64,000 nt of DNA from Lophius americanus (GCA_037951165.1 JBBDHG010000003.1:8994001-9058000), one strand, 5' to 3'. Shown: positions 10,940 to 22,589, numbered from the stretch's first letter. Numbers and translations are program-made. The notes: generated by a model not told the origin, from the sequence alone.

Positions 10940-11940
10940 GGCAAAAACAAAGACGCGCTTCACAGGGGGGCGTGTAAGGAGGGATTATCCAGGCATGTGT
11001 TTCTGTGTTTTCTCTGTGAAGAATTCCATAACTGCTGCTGAGTGCCCTCTACTGAAGGGTAACGTTGGAAGGCCCTCCGCCTAAACAGTCAGCATTCAGG
11101 AGGTGAGACTGATATGCTGAACACATGAATGTGACATTTGACACTTGTGAAAAATGTTGTTGAGATATCCAAGAGATGACCTTTAACCTGAAGACACTTT
11201 AGGATTTTGACAACTTCTATGTGTAATTTTCACTCTCACTTTGATGGGTGTAAAATACGTTAAGACTGAAACACCTAAGAAGGACAATTAAAGTCCAAAC
11301 AAGTCTAAGTGGCAACCAAAGGGGATTTCAATTTGGAATGTGACTGATGATGGAGAGCAGGAAGAAGAAACAGATAACAACACACAAACACACACAATAC
11401 CCAAACACACGTACACACACACGCTGACCCATGTTCTGCTGTGCTAGATTGAAGGGTTAAGTGTAAGATGAGAGAAACCACCGATCAACCTCAGTGCCAG
11501 AACCATGATGAGACACCCAGACATTTGAGAGCTGCTCAGAGTGGATATTTGTCTGTGTTTGTATAAAAGTGTGTGTTTGTGTATGAAAGTGTGAGTGAAA
11601 GTGTAAGAGAAATGAACCCAAAAACCTCAGCATTGCTGCAGACAAGAATATAAGTTGTACACACAAAGAGTGCAGTGAATTCGACCCTTCCTGGTTTCTT
11701 CTATTCTAGCGTCCATCTTCTACTGGAACTAAATGTAACATTAAACAAAGGTAACGTGTTAACAGAAAACCAAAGTTTAAATCCTAATTGTATTTATTGA
11801 AGCAAAGAGATGATGTATTACCAACAAAATATATTTGTAACACGAGGAACTGAATCCAACAAAAAAAAACAACTAGTTGCAGCAGGACTTCCAGGCCTGA
11901 TTAGCAACTCCATACAATCAGCTCATCTCTTAAAAAGATG
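10940..11940. other. AT-rich DNA with CA-rich patches
   Basis: Short CA-rich patches near 11380-11425 and a GTGTGTTTGTG patch near 11570. No gene recognised. Confidence 0.4.
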
Positions 11941-11949
11941 TTTCTCATA

Positions 11950-12985
11950 AGAATGAAGTTTGGACTTACCAGTAGCACACTTTGTCAAATCAAAAGAAAT
12001 GCCAGAAGAGATGAGGAAGAAGGTGATTGAGATACATCTGTCTGGGTAGACCTACAAAGATATTTCTAAGGTTCTTGGACTCCACAGATCAAAAGAAAGA
12101 CACGATACCTATGAAAGGAGAAGACTCGGAAGAACAATGAACCATCACAGAAGTGGCAGACTTTCCAAAATTCCTCCAACAGCACAGCAAAGACTCATTC
12201 AGGAAAAAACGAAACATCAAAGGAACTGCAGGCCTTGCTCACCGCAGTGAAGGTTAGTGTTGGCTCCTCTACTCAAAAGAAACTGGGCAAAACTGGTATC
12301 ATTGGAGCAAAAATAATTCAACAATACTGCTAAAAAGTTTTTGGGAGGATATTCTTTGGACTTATGGGTTTAAAGTTGAACTATTTGGAAGTTATCTGAC
12401 ATAAATCAAACACAATATTCTACAAAAAAGAACAATAAAACTATACATTCAAGCGTGGCGGTAGCAGTGTAATGTTGTGGGGATGCTTTGCTCCATCAGG
12501 GCCAGGAGATCCTTTTATAACTCATGGGAGATATTAAGTCCGCTGTCTACCAGAAAATTCTGAAGAAGAATGTCAGGTCATCAGTCTGTGAGTTGAGGCA
12601 CAAGCTTAACTGGGACATTGATTCCAAGCACAAGTCAAAGTCCACCTCTGAAAAGCTTAAAAGGGATAACATGAAGGTTTTGGAGTGGGCCAGTTTAAAG
12701 TCTGGACCTGAACCTTTACACATTAACAATCTATGACAGGATCTGAAAAAAAACAGTTTGTGTTCAAAAACCATGCAATCACGCCGCACTAAATGAGTTC
12801 TGCAAAGGAGAGTGAAGTTGAAACTTCAAGAAAACACATCTGATATCTGGAGAACTTCATCACTGTGGTGGAATTCTGGCCCACTCCCCTTTGCAGAACT
12901 CATTTAGTTGGCATTTTGTTGGCACAACAGGCTAGTTGCTTTTTCACAATGGGGATTTAGGTAAGATTGATTTACATTGACATAT
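11950..12985 (+). mobile_element. Tc1-like DNA transposon relic
   Basis: Coding remnants of a Tc1/mariner transposase can be read on the plus strand. From 11999 the frame gives MPEEMRKKVIEIHLSG followed by a stop. Then come a paired-type HTH remnant (DISKVLGLHRS) and, near 12450-12510, the diagnostic motif RGGSSVMLWGCFAPSGPG found before the second catalytic aspartate region in this family. Stops and frameshifts occur throughout, so it is dead. At its right end the order is disturbed: a perfect 21-base inverted repeat (12788-12808 against 12888-12908) brackets a segment running in the opposite orientation. I could not identify intact terminal repeats or TA target duplications. Confidence 0.8.
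12524..12736 (+). pseudogene. Tc1-like transposase C-terminal fragment
   Basis: This 70-codon open segment starts MGDIKSAVYQKILKKNVRSS and corresponds to the C-terminal half of the DDE domain, just after the SVMLWGCF motif. The catalytic motifs and the N-terminal DNA-binding domains are out of frame upstream, so no active transposase can be made. Confidence 0.75.
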
Positions 12986-12989
12986 TAAA

Positions 12990-14125
12990 TACATTTGGCA
13001 TTTAAATTTCTATGTAAAATTTAATTTGAATATCTGACTGATATCTGATTAATACAAGAAACACATACAAAAAGGGAAGAAATCAAGACCCCAAGAATGG
13101 GATTGTTGTTTTGTCACAATTTATCAGTCTTTTCAACTCATTTTTTGTCATCATATAAATAAATTACTATCATATTTGGAATGTTCAATAGATCCCGCAT
13201 CAGTCTGTCATGATACACTGGTTAAGAACCAGGTTTTAAGCATCACTTTAGCTTCAGAAATACACGACAACACTGTCAAAATTGTAGTGTAGCAGGTGTT
13301 ATACTTCATAATTTATTGGGAACGATCCATTATGTATATGATTTCTCACTAAAAGGCACTCCCATCCTTCAGCGGTCCACATCTGTGCGGTACTTTCAGA
13401 TGAAGAATACAAAACAGACTTTGCTTTTTCAATCTAACAAGCGCCATATTTGGTTTGTCTGCCCCAAACCATTCCTGTTAATTAAAACACATTAAGGCCT
13501 TTGGTTTAGATGAGAAACTGCCTCTTTCTTTTTTAACTTGATTTCAGACATCTGATGCACTGCGGAACGGAAACGTCAAAAGGTTAGAATACTGGTGTAT
13601 TTTATGTGTTCACATACTTCATCTTTTTGTACATTAAATATGCACTTGGATACATATTATGATGCATCTACCCTGCATCTGTCTGGAGTATTAAAGGTAG
13701 GGGCAGCAGCAGGACAGTGTGGGGATGGTGGCAGATGCCAGTGGCTATTAAGCAAAGTTGACGACAAGACACCATCGGGAAGTGACTGGACCACTGTGTG
13801 GGATACATACTTATTATTGTCACGTCTTCCTTGATTTAAAACTTTGATTCCATCTACACTGTCAACTTTATGCCATGAGATCAGAATTGACCAAACAATG
13901 ATCTTTGGTATCACCTTGTTCATTGCTTATGTCAAACAAATGCAAATGTTTTTATCATCTTAATTTTACTGATACATCTTGTATCTCTAACATAGTCAGT
14001 CATAGCAAACAATAGGCCTACGCCGTTGTCGCCAACATCAAGGTAAATGTCCCAAAAAAATCCACAATCCGCTGTGTTGTGCAAGCACTCGCCGAAAATT
14101 AATTGTGAAGTTATGTCCACAGTAA
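12990..14125. other. AT-rich DNA, nothing recognised
   Basis: No supported gene or repeat. Short open frames on both strands look random. Confidence 0.4.
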
Positions 14126-14129
14126 TTAA

Positions 14130-14450
14130 GTAAAATATGAATTACTAGAGTAAGTTATGACATATGTACAATATAGATCTGCTCAAGTGGATTCTTTTGC
14201 AGCAAAATCTGGACTAAATCAGACCAATGATTAGGAAGTTATGTCCGAAGAACAGTGTTTTTCATAAAAAGTTCCCCTTAGTGAGTCAAAAGTGAACTAT
14301 TCAAGTGAACCATGATATATGCAAGATAGATCTCCTCGAGCCAATTCATATGCACCAAACCAATGGTTGAGAAATTACTGTAGAAAAACTTTTGGAGGTA
14401 ACGTCAGAAGTATACAAACGACCTCTCCCAAAATCAATGCAGTTCTTTTG
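14130..14450 (-). repeat. Dispersed repeat family B, about two internal units
   Basis: The minus strand carries family B words: GGACATAACTTCCTAATCAT, AGTCCAGATTTTGC, a GAGATCTATCTTGCATAT-like word, AGTTCACTTTTGACTCACTA and GGGGAACTTTTTATG. The word containing GATCT and the preceding TCAA/TCGA occurs twice, about 150 bases apart, so the family is internally tandem. Related copies lie at 28400, 39910, 43840 and 57405. Confidence 0.65.
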
Positions 14451-14470
14451 GAGTAACTTTGAGATCAGAG

Positions 14471-14712
14471 GAAGAAATCCTTTATTGATCACATACAGAC
14501 ACAGAACATATAACATAGTGATATTATTTCTCTGCATTTGATCCATCCCTGAGGTAGCAGTGGGAAACCCCTTTGAAGAGCCCAGAGATCTAGGGTTTCA
14601 GGGTCTTGCTCAAGCACCCTACGACAAGTAGAAACTGGTGGGACTCAAACCGGCTACCTTCCGATCTTCCAATTGGGAGACAGCCCCTCTATCCACTGAG
14701 CTACAGCCGCTT
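14471..14712 (-). mobile_element. tRNA-derived SINE
   Basis: Read on the minus strand, the element starts with GCGGCTGTAGCTCAGTGGAT (A box) and has a B-box remnant in GCCGGTTTGAGTCCCACC. Next come TGTCGTAGGGTGCTTGAGCA and a body ending in CAATAAAGGATTTC. It is closely related to the copy at 49709-49948. It abuts a family B repeat on its left. Non-coding; depends on LINE machinery. Confidence 0.8.
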
Positions 14713-14719
14713 TGCCATC

Positions 14720-17480
14720 CTTGTCCAAGACACTGACATACAGTTATCACCACTCATTCAAAAGTAGCAACAAAGGCAACTTAATCAACCCATCAAAAGT
14801 AAGTGTCTGTGCGAATACATGACACAGCAGAGTACCAGCACAAACATTATGTGAACAGATAAGGGTAGACCTAAAGTAGAAAAGACAGAGAGAGAGTGAG
14901 ACAAGGAAACAGAACGTGGATTCTTTTGTTGACAAGCAGATTGAAAAGATACAGACAAAACCAAAATTACCACCCCCCCCCCCTTGATTTAGAAAAGTTT
15001 TCAGGGAACGCTGGAATGGAGCAGGAGGAGGGGAGGGTGGATATATGTAGTCAGACTGGTGAGAGGTAGATGTCTTATTTCTTGTGGAGAATATTCTTAG
15101 TAACTTTTTCATGGCAAATGAGTCCCAACATCCATCAACAGCGCAGCAATTGCCTAGTTTCTCTCTCTCTCCAAGTCTGATATCATAACCTTCTCAGATA
15201 ATGTTTAGTCTAATTGACCATCTACAGTCATGACAAAGACATCAAAGCAATGGAGTTTTTTTTAATCTCCTGCTCTCTGTTAACGGTCAGACTTTTGATT
15301 TCTATTTTACTCAGTCATTTCTTTGTCCTCTCCAAGGCATTCTATCCAAATCTGTGTGAGGATGGGAAAGATGAACCTGTCGGAGTAAGAAGGAGAATCC
15401 CCTCTCCTCCTCTTGTTAAAGGCATACTCCTGCTTTGTAAAGCAAATACCTTTCATTTTAACTCTACGGAGAAGAGCATCAAAACACAAAAAGCGTAAGG
15501 ACTTTTGTGTAATTATTACAGAATGGCTCCAGTCCTTATCAAGTTGAAATATTGATTTCCACTGATTTATTGGTTTTTATATGTTTTTTTAATGCTCATT
15601 TCTTTCGAAATGAATGGTTCTAAAGTTGGCTTAAAGAAATATATATTGCAGGAGGTTAAAGATCGTTTAACCTAATTACGTTATGTATAACATAGAATCT
15701 ATGTTATAGATATTACATGCAGCATGTACAATCCAATGATACTAAATTTCCAAGTGTATACTTTAAGATCAATAAGGAACATATACAGTATATGTTAAAT
15801 GCTGGTGGGCATCTGAATGGAGCAGGATATAATTTTAAACTGTTTGGTTTTTCCATGTGTGGTTCAAATAGTTTTTAATGGAAGAAAAAAATGAAAATAA
15901 TTGTTCTGTTTTCTTTCTTTGCTCATGACATTACTTTGATTCTTATTCCATTTTCAGCTAAGAAGGATATATGCATTAGTTAATGCTTGAAAAAGCTTTA
16001 GGTCGGTTCCCTGTTCGCTTTGAACAGAGTTATTTCTTACGAAAAATAATAACAATTGGCACTTGCAAGTTAAATACTTTGTAGACATATATTTCTCTGT
16101 AGATACACAACAGCCTATGTTTTGTCAGATGTATGAAAGAGAAATCTGCCACACAGCTTCTTTTACTTATATTTGTTTTTGGTGCAGTACTAACTGCGAG
16201 CAAATGGAGGAGCTCTAGTGATGTTCTTTTGACCACTTGGGAAGACCGCTGGGGGGAACTCAAGACAAACATTGTGTCTTTTGTATGTGTGCGTTTGAGT
16301 GAGTGTGTGTGTGCGTGTGTTTATGGATAACAGGGATAGTGATAGGAAGTAGGGTGAGGTTTGGTAATGGTGTCACGCTGTGTAAAGTAAGGACACCTCC
16401 ACTGCCTGAGAAATAAAAGAAGATTTTATCGGTAAAAACGATGACTACCTGGATCATGACCAAGATGAATAAAAACATACAAACAAGGGTCTTTCACTAC
16501 AGAAGGAATAAGATATTTGAACAACATTCCAATACTGCGAAATTTAACAAACTTGTCTCCCACAACACTACCGTTCTTATACTTAGACTTTACATTTTCA
16601 TAAATATTTGAGACACAGACAGATTTGTGACACTTTAAATGGTGTACAGTTGCAGTTACACATATTTACTTCAACAGAGCTTGAGGAATCTTCGAAATCT
16701 AACAACTGATGACAGTAGAGAGCAAAATTCTGTCATAAATTACTTTAAAAATAAAATTGTGCCAACTGCATGAAGCTAAGATTTAGCTTGCAGGATTTGC
16801 AGGATATTGCCTGTTTATTGCAACTCAATAAATTGTGCTATGCATTAATAGCAAATAGTATACTTTCATCCATCGTAGAGTAATTAAATGAAAGGGTCAA
16901 GGCTCAGAAGGGAGAAATTCAAACCATGAAGATCAGTGTTCCGTTACTTGTTAGAATTAGGAAACGACTTTGTAAAAATTCTCGAAGGAGATGAAAGATA
17001 ACACCTATGAGGATTTTGAGGAATAATTTCTCACTGTAGCTGCATTCAATGACAATCAACAACAAACGGATTATCCAGCAGAAGCCTTCTTTTCTTACGT
17101 TTAAAACCCTGCCATCCTGCAGCCCTTACACGGTGTTAAAATTTTCCCAGCACAATAGTTGACATTGGTCTTGCAGCAAAGAAAACAATGGCCCTACATG
17201 CTCCTATCAAACTCTTACTTTAACCCCTCCTTTTATCCCACTTCCACTCCGTGTCATTCTGCCTTGTATCTGGCCAGGACTTACAAGTCTCCGGCTGTGA
17301 CATAAGGGATTCAGTGTTGTCCACTCCTTACAGATTACACAAGGACACAAGACAAAAGAACAACAACATGGCCTGTGCATTTATTTGCCTTGGTAAAGAG
17401 AGGGGAGGAGAGAAAGAATGGGACAACAGTGTGATAGCAAGTGGAGAGAAAAAGTGACATGGATATGTATGGACTCAAGA
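14720..17480. other. Mostly unique DNA, no gene supported
   Basis: The block contains an 11-base C run near 14973, short TG-rich patches near 16285-16320 and several random-looking open frames. A plus frame at 16133 begins with a signal-peptide-like stretch but runs into a TG repeat. I saw no splice structure or known domain. Confidence 0.35.
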
Positions 17481-17481
17481 A

Positions 17482-17507
17482 CAGAGAGAGAGAGAGAGAG
17501 AGAGAGA
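17482..17507. repeat. (GA)n microsatellite
   Basis: Thirteen GA units with no interruption. Confidence 0.95.
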
Positions 17508-17753
17508 ACACTACATACTAACAGAAAAAGAGGAAGATGTGAAAAAAATGGAAGAATCCTTTTAGTCTCTCCGGTTATCGCTAGTAGAGAGCGGCATCTT
17601 TATTCTACCAGGAGAAAATGCTAATCATCAATCTCAGGCTGCTTGCTCCGTCTCTGTTTAATAGCTGATAGGGAGTCTCCACAGGCTGCTTTGCTGCTTT
17701 GTTTAAAATGACATATAATGGGACTAAGCCTTATCAGTGTCTCAATGAATTCG

Positions 17754-17759
17754 CTCTCT

Positions 17760-17793
<34 letters not shown>
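17754..17793. repeat. (CT)n microsatellite
   Basis: About 40 bases of CT repeats with one interruption near the start. Confidence 0.95.
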
Positions 17794-17795
<2 letters not shown>

Positions 17796-17799
17796 GATT

Positions 17800-18325
17800 G
17801 TGGTCTAGAGGAAAGGAATAAGGAAAGGCAATCCTCGATTGATTTTTAGCCAGGGAAAACTTAATCTATCAATTTAACATGAAATGAATATGCGAAAGTG
17901 AGCAACAGCAAACCTCTTTAACAATGACAAAAGAGCAGGAAAATGAATTTGAGGGACAGATGAAAGATGCTGGGGTGGTAGGGGTATTAAGACAGAATGG
18001 ATGGGGATGGATTTGATATTATTAGTTGCTACCGCTAAAACAAAATACTTCCATCTTCAAGGCAAATCCATCAATGGATGTTTTGGTTTCACCATATTTC
18101 AAAATGACTTATAAGATGTACCGGAGCCTATGCACAATCATAATTCATTGTTGGACACGAAGAAGAATTAATCTATTGATGATTGTAAAGTCATTTATAA
18201 TGAATCAAACGCTCACAGGTTATGTTTTCACCCCTGTTTATTTGTTTGTTTCTTTAGAAAGATTTAGGAAGCTAGGGGCTCAATGGGCTGAACGGAGATG
18301 CTGAAGTGGAAGGTGCAAGTCTTGA
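17800..18325. other. AT-rich DNA, nothing recognised
   Basis: No supported gene or repeat. Confidence 0.4.
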
Positions 18326-18329
18326 CCGG

Positions 18330-18450
18330 CTACAGAGTATTTGAGAGATAATGAGAGCGTTTGTTGGAGTTGTTGGAAGATTTAGAGAGGGGCAATAACT
18401 CAGACATTAATGGAGGATTCTTATTCAAATTTTTCTTAATTAATGCCATT
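18330..18450 (+). repeat. Dispersed repeat family A, central part
   Basis: Contains GGAAGATTTAGAGAGGGGCA, ATAACTCAGACATTAATGG and a GATTCTTATTCAAATTTTTC word shared with the copies at 3512, 6640 and 20020. The similarity may extend right to about 18540, where a GGTGCTGTTGTGCGTTTTAT word parallels GGTGCTGTTGCGTCTTGTTC in the fuller copy. Confidence 0.6.
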
Positions 18451-18754
18451 TGATTCTGATCACAATAACGTCCACCTCAGGTGCTGTTGTGCGTTTTATT
18501 TTGGGATTTTTTGGAGGCAGGGGGAACTCAAGTTCTCTACTACTTTACATTAGATAGAAATGTGCTGTGAAACACAGCAACATGCCTGCAATAAAGAGGG
18601 AGGAAACAGACAGCTTGCAAATAACCAAATTAATTTGCAAAGATTTTATGGAATAGGAATTCCATTCAACACATTTGTTGGAACTCAATGATAAACAATG
18701 CATTTTAGGGAGTATTGATGAAATTAATAGAAAGTTTTTCTTGAACATGAAAGC

Positions 18755-18815
18755 TTTTCAAACAGGCAATCCGCTATGGCAACCCCAAAAGCGAGAAACC
18801 GTATGACGAAGAAGA
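18755..18815 (+). mobile_element. Short LINE 3'-end fragment with GAAGAAG tail
   Basis: CAATCCGCTATGGCAACCCC followed by AAAAGCGAGAAACC and GACGAAGAAGAAG is a very short copy of the same 3' end found at 58118-58342. It is a common teleost non-LTR retrotransposon tail, probably of an RTE-like element. Extreme 5' truncation is normal for target-primed insertion. Confidence 0.55.
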
Positions 18816-18829
18816 AGTTCTAACATGAG

Positions 18830-19315
18830 AGATTCGTACAATCCACCATGTTCTGAGGTTCTGTGCTCTTTCATATGGCACACCGGTCAGATTTTGGTGA
18901 TAATTATACCACCTTTGGTTTTAAATGGTTATTGATTTGGTGCTTTGTATTAAATTACCCCGTCACCTCTCAGCAGTGTCTCTAATTCTTTGTTATGACT
19001 GGGCTGACAGAAGCTCAACATCCAAAATAGCTTCCGCCATTGAGGCTTTTAACTCTTATGCTGTTGTAAAAGTTATTTTTTTGTGTAATCCAAGAACACC
19101 AGTGACTGTGAAATCCATCACATTCTGGAGAAAAGGATGCTCTCTCTGGCAAAAACAAACTATTCACCAGGTAGCACAATACGAATTGTAGGTACTGTTT
19201 GGAACGGAACAGACATTAATTTATGTAAAAATGCTGCGGCCACAATGTAGTACAGAGGCTTCTTCCTTTTCTTCTTGTGTGTGAGTTTTCCTAATGTTTC
19301 TTTTTTGTATTGTTT
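18830..19315. other. Unique-looking DNA
   Basis: No supported gene. Open frames on both strands overlap and look random. Confidence 0.4.
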
Positions 19316-19319
19316 GCAC

Positions 19320-19412
19320 AGTTGTGGGTGGTGGTAGGGGGCAAGGCAAGGCAAGCGTTTCACTGTATTGTAATTGTACTTGCCTGTGACCAATAAAGGC
19401 TAATTCTAAATC
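19320..19412 (+). mobile_element. Retroposon 3' tail
   Basis: GCAAGGCAAGGCAAGC followed by TTTCACTGTATTGTAATTG and CCAATAAAGGCTAATTCTAA resembles the AATAAAG-containing 3' ends of fish retroposons. The body is missing or too diverged to assign. Confidence 0.4.
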
Positions 19413-19844
19413 TATGTCCTTGCACAGTTTCTGGATTACCTTTGTTCTGTCATATTGTTGTACGGAAAGAGCCACATGAACATTTTCTGCTTTAATTATG
19501 ACAAATATAAAATATCATACACATATATAACAGAAAGAGATTGACCGTGATACATTCTTTATTTTTATTTTAGCATTATAATGAGTATTAATTTTAATCC
19601 TAACTAACCTAAATTGTCTGATTATGGCACTAACAATTTAGAAACTGTTTGTTGTATCTGTGCATGGACAGACACATATTTACTCTCCAACATGGTCTCA
19701 ATCAATTAGCTACCAGTTTACATGACCTCTAGAACCCTCATTACCCAGAGCTAAGTTACTCACAAATGATAATTGTAAATTGCTTCCTGCCTCACTGTGA
19801 AACTGCTCCTTCGCAACCTTAAGTAACATTTGAAGTAAAGCACG

Positions 19845-19868
19845 GAGGGAGGTTATGCTTTCACCTGA

Positions 19869-19906
<38 letters not shown>

Positions 19907-20290
19907 GTGTCTGTGTGTCTGTTCACAAAATTACAGAAAAACAAATGGACTTATTTGCATGATTTTATCCAGAGGTAGGATTTATATATCCATCAGGTCA
20001 TAGAGGAAACCTCTTTATGATTATATATGGATGGATCATCAGAGAGTTTGCTTGAGTTGTCGGTAGATTTAGAGGCTGGCAATAACTCAGCCATTAATGG
20101 CAAAATCTTCATGAATTTTTTTCCTAAAATGTGGGTGCTGTTGCGTCTTGTTCCTTTGATGTCTTATGCTGGAAAGGAACAGGAAATGATGCAGTAATGT
20201 CTGTTTAAAAGTAGGTTCAGAGGTAGGATTTGGCCCTTGGTGGAGGTTTGCCCTCTCTGACTGCTTTTTCTAGCTAATTTATCGTTCTTG
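19845..20290 (+). repeat. Dispersed repeat family A, fullest copy
   Basis: Starts GGAGGGAGGTTATGCTTTCA, carries a (GTCT)n tract at 19870-19921, then GAAAAACAAATGGACTTATT, a central GGTAGATTTAGAGGCTGGCA plus ATAACTCAGCCATTAATGGC, GTTCCTTTGATGTCTTATGC, and ends GGTGGAGGTTTGCCCTCTCT with TTTTTCTAGCTA. This order is that of a widespread animal repeat with a microsatellite near one end and a 'TGCGCTCTCTGAGTGC'-type terminus. No coding sequence and no clear terminal inverted repeats. The transposition class is uncertain; a Helitron-like or other non-autonomous DNA element is possible. Confidence 0.6.
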
Positions 20291-20299
20291 GACTTTATG

Positions 20300-20785
20300 A
20301 CAGCAACCTCATTCATGTGAATCACTTAAGAGCATTTTTCGTTATTTACTAAACTATATGTGACTTAAGTTCAATCATCCTTATTAAAAAAATTTAAAAT
20401 GTATTTTTCCAATAATGTTAATATAATTTCATAGATTTTAATGTTATAGTCTGGAAAAGTTGGCGAAGTTGAGCATTGGTCCCAGCTCACTGATAATTTA
20501 ATAAAAAAAAAAAAAAATCAAATAATCGAGTTTGCTATTTCCATTTCCTCACCGTCATGCACTCACAGGTTGCTGCTGTTTATGATGGTTTCGGGTCAGC
20601 TGCTTGTCCGTCACATGATCAGGAAAGGACGAAAAACATTAACATTGAACATCGGCTGGAGCAGATGAAAGCTCTTGGCCTAACTGTCAGTGCTCTGAGG
20701 TGATGAAAGATGTCATTACTTATTCATGAGTCCTAAATGCAGAGCTGAAGAGATGGGCATGGCTGACCCTGAATTATAGGGGGTG
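20300..20785. other. Low-repeat stretch
   Basis: Contains an A13 run near 20504. The part from 20560 to 20740 is less AT-rich and low in repeats, but nothing specific is recognised. Confidence 0.35.
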
Positions 20786-20790
20786 GGTAA

Positions 20791-20858
20791 TGCGTGCGTG
20801 TGTGTGTGTGTGTGTGTATGTGTGTGTGTATGTGTTTGTGGCTGAGAGAGAGAGAGAG
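20791..20858. repeat. Compound (TG)n/(GA)n microsatellite
   Basis: TG repeats with single interruptions (20791-20840) followed by a short GA tract (20844-20858). Confidence 0.93.
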
Positions 20859-20859
20859 G

Positions 20860-21670
20860 AGGATATTAGAAGAAAGTGGTTTGATTAAATTGAACTCAAC
20901 GTGCCAGCTGTGACGTTTACTTAAACTGGCCATGTACAATAAAGAAAGAGCATTTACTCAGTCTTCCTTTCCTTCAGTCATGCTTAAACAAACCAACTTC
21001 CTGTCAGAGAGAGAAAAGTTGTGATCCATTTACCGTGTAACATGACAGTTCTAAAACCAGCCGCATATTATTTACTGAGACCCAGATTAGTGACCCGCAA
21101 ACGTATCTATGAAGCTTCTGTAATAAAATATACGATAAACTGTAACTACTGAAACTACTTAATAATTTTAAGGCATTTATAAACCGATATATTTTTACCT
21201 CCATCGCTGTGAGTCAGATGGGGTTATGTGAGGTCTCTTGTTTGTTTGTGCCCAGGGGTAGATTATCTTGATATTTTAAAAAATTGGCGATGCATTTTGA
21301 TATCCTTAGTCCGAAGATGGGTTAATCAACTTTGGGATTTAATCTGGGATATGGATGATTAGTCTGGATCACAGCAAGATAATATACATTTAAATACAGT
21401 ATATTGCCAATATTATGGAAAATAGGCCAGTCAAATTTTAAACACCTGGGCTTAGACAATGCCGAATTATCTACTACTGTGACAACTCAATTCAGATATG
21501 GATCTTAATCTGAATCTGGGAGATTATCGTATATTTGGACGCGGGCATTATATATTGGATCAAGATATGGTAGCAGAAATGAGTAGAAACACATCATGGC
21601 CACCAATATAGCTGAGCTATTATTCTCATTCATTGAAATGGATTTCAACAATCTGTGAAAGGTAATGATT
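20860..21670. other. AT-rich DNA
   Basis: No supported gene or repeat family. Confidence 0.4.
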
Positions 21671-21673
21671 TAT

Positions 21674-22073
21674 ATTACATATATTATATACACCAACTAG
21701 TGTTACTTGGTGTATATGATATATGTAATATAGTATGTAATATGTAATATAAAACAGAGTTAAGTATATAATATAAGTAATATATATATTATATACTGTA
21801 CTCTGTTTTAGATCAATACAGGGCATGCATATTTTGTCTTTTAGGGGCCTGCATGCTGTCAAAAACTGTTTAAAGGGTTCGAAAGTAAGAAAACTATTTC
21901 TGATTGTTCACCAATGCTATAGTGTTGATAGCATTGGTGGACATATGGTCTCTGAATGTTTGTATGCTCTGTAGTCTACAATGTAGAGCAGCCTTTCATT
22001 CCCCTTTTTTTTGTCATTACCCTGTAGCCACTGCATGTAAAGCCATAGACAGTATATGACCTTACACATGCAG
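21674..22073. repeat. Cluster of four separate hairpins
   Basis: Four inverted repeats lie within 400 bases. First, 21674-21696 pairs with 21707-21729 (22 of 23 bases, 10-base loop). Second, 21751-21775 pairs with 21785-21809 (23 of 25 bases, outer 10 perfect: AAAACAGAGT and its complement). Third, 21909-21920 pairs perfectly with 21928-21939 (CACCAATGCTAT, 7-base loop), extending to 15 of 16. Fourth, CTGCATG at 22031-22037 pairs with CATGCAG at 22067-22073, with further inner pairing. The arms differ from hairpin to hairpin, so this is not one tandem repeat. No coding sequence. It could be remnants of foldback elements or structured DNA. Confidence 0.75.
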
Positions 22074-22099
22074 TTAGATACTACATATACTCAGCTGAG

Positions 22100-22585
22100 A
22101 GACAGTGTCTTTGCAAATACATCCAGGATTTAAAATTCTGTCAGGGCAAGCTTCCACTAAGGTTCTTCAATATTAGACCCCCATGCTTCATAAGGCCAGA
22201 GAAGCCTAGAAAAACAAAAGTAAAGCTATTGTGCCCCATAGTGCTCTGACTCATTATCCCACTGATGGAGGGAGATAACCAGTGTCCTCTATTGAGCAGT
22301 ACAGAAACAATAATCCTTGTGGTATAATTTCACCAATAAAAAGGTAATCCTGAGGATAAAAGGTTATAAGATCAAGAATGCCACATGCAGAGTGCTTTGT
22401 AAGTTTGGAAGCCAATATGTGGTTTACAGAAGTGCCGCAGGGCATCAGGGACAGGGATAACAGCACAAGAACAGACCCACTGAAAACTATTGGACCTACG
22501 GGAGAAAGAAGCATCACAAATCAACATTACGGACCAATATCAGAACACAGCAAACTCCCAGAGCAAGAACTAAAAAATAGGCTTA
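22100..22585. other. No gene supported; possible upstream part of the LINE relic
   Basis: An open plus-strand frame (22378-22605) leads into the R4-like LINE fragment but has no residues I can match to that family. Confidence 0.3.
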
Positions 22586-22589
22586 AACA

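Noticed and set aside
16133..16330. Plus frame with a signal-peptide-like start (MKEKSATQLLLLIFVFGAVL)
   Set aside because: The rest runs into a TG repeat and there is no donor site or known mature peptide; a hydrophobic start alone arises easily in AT-rich DNA.
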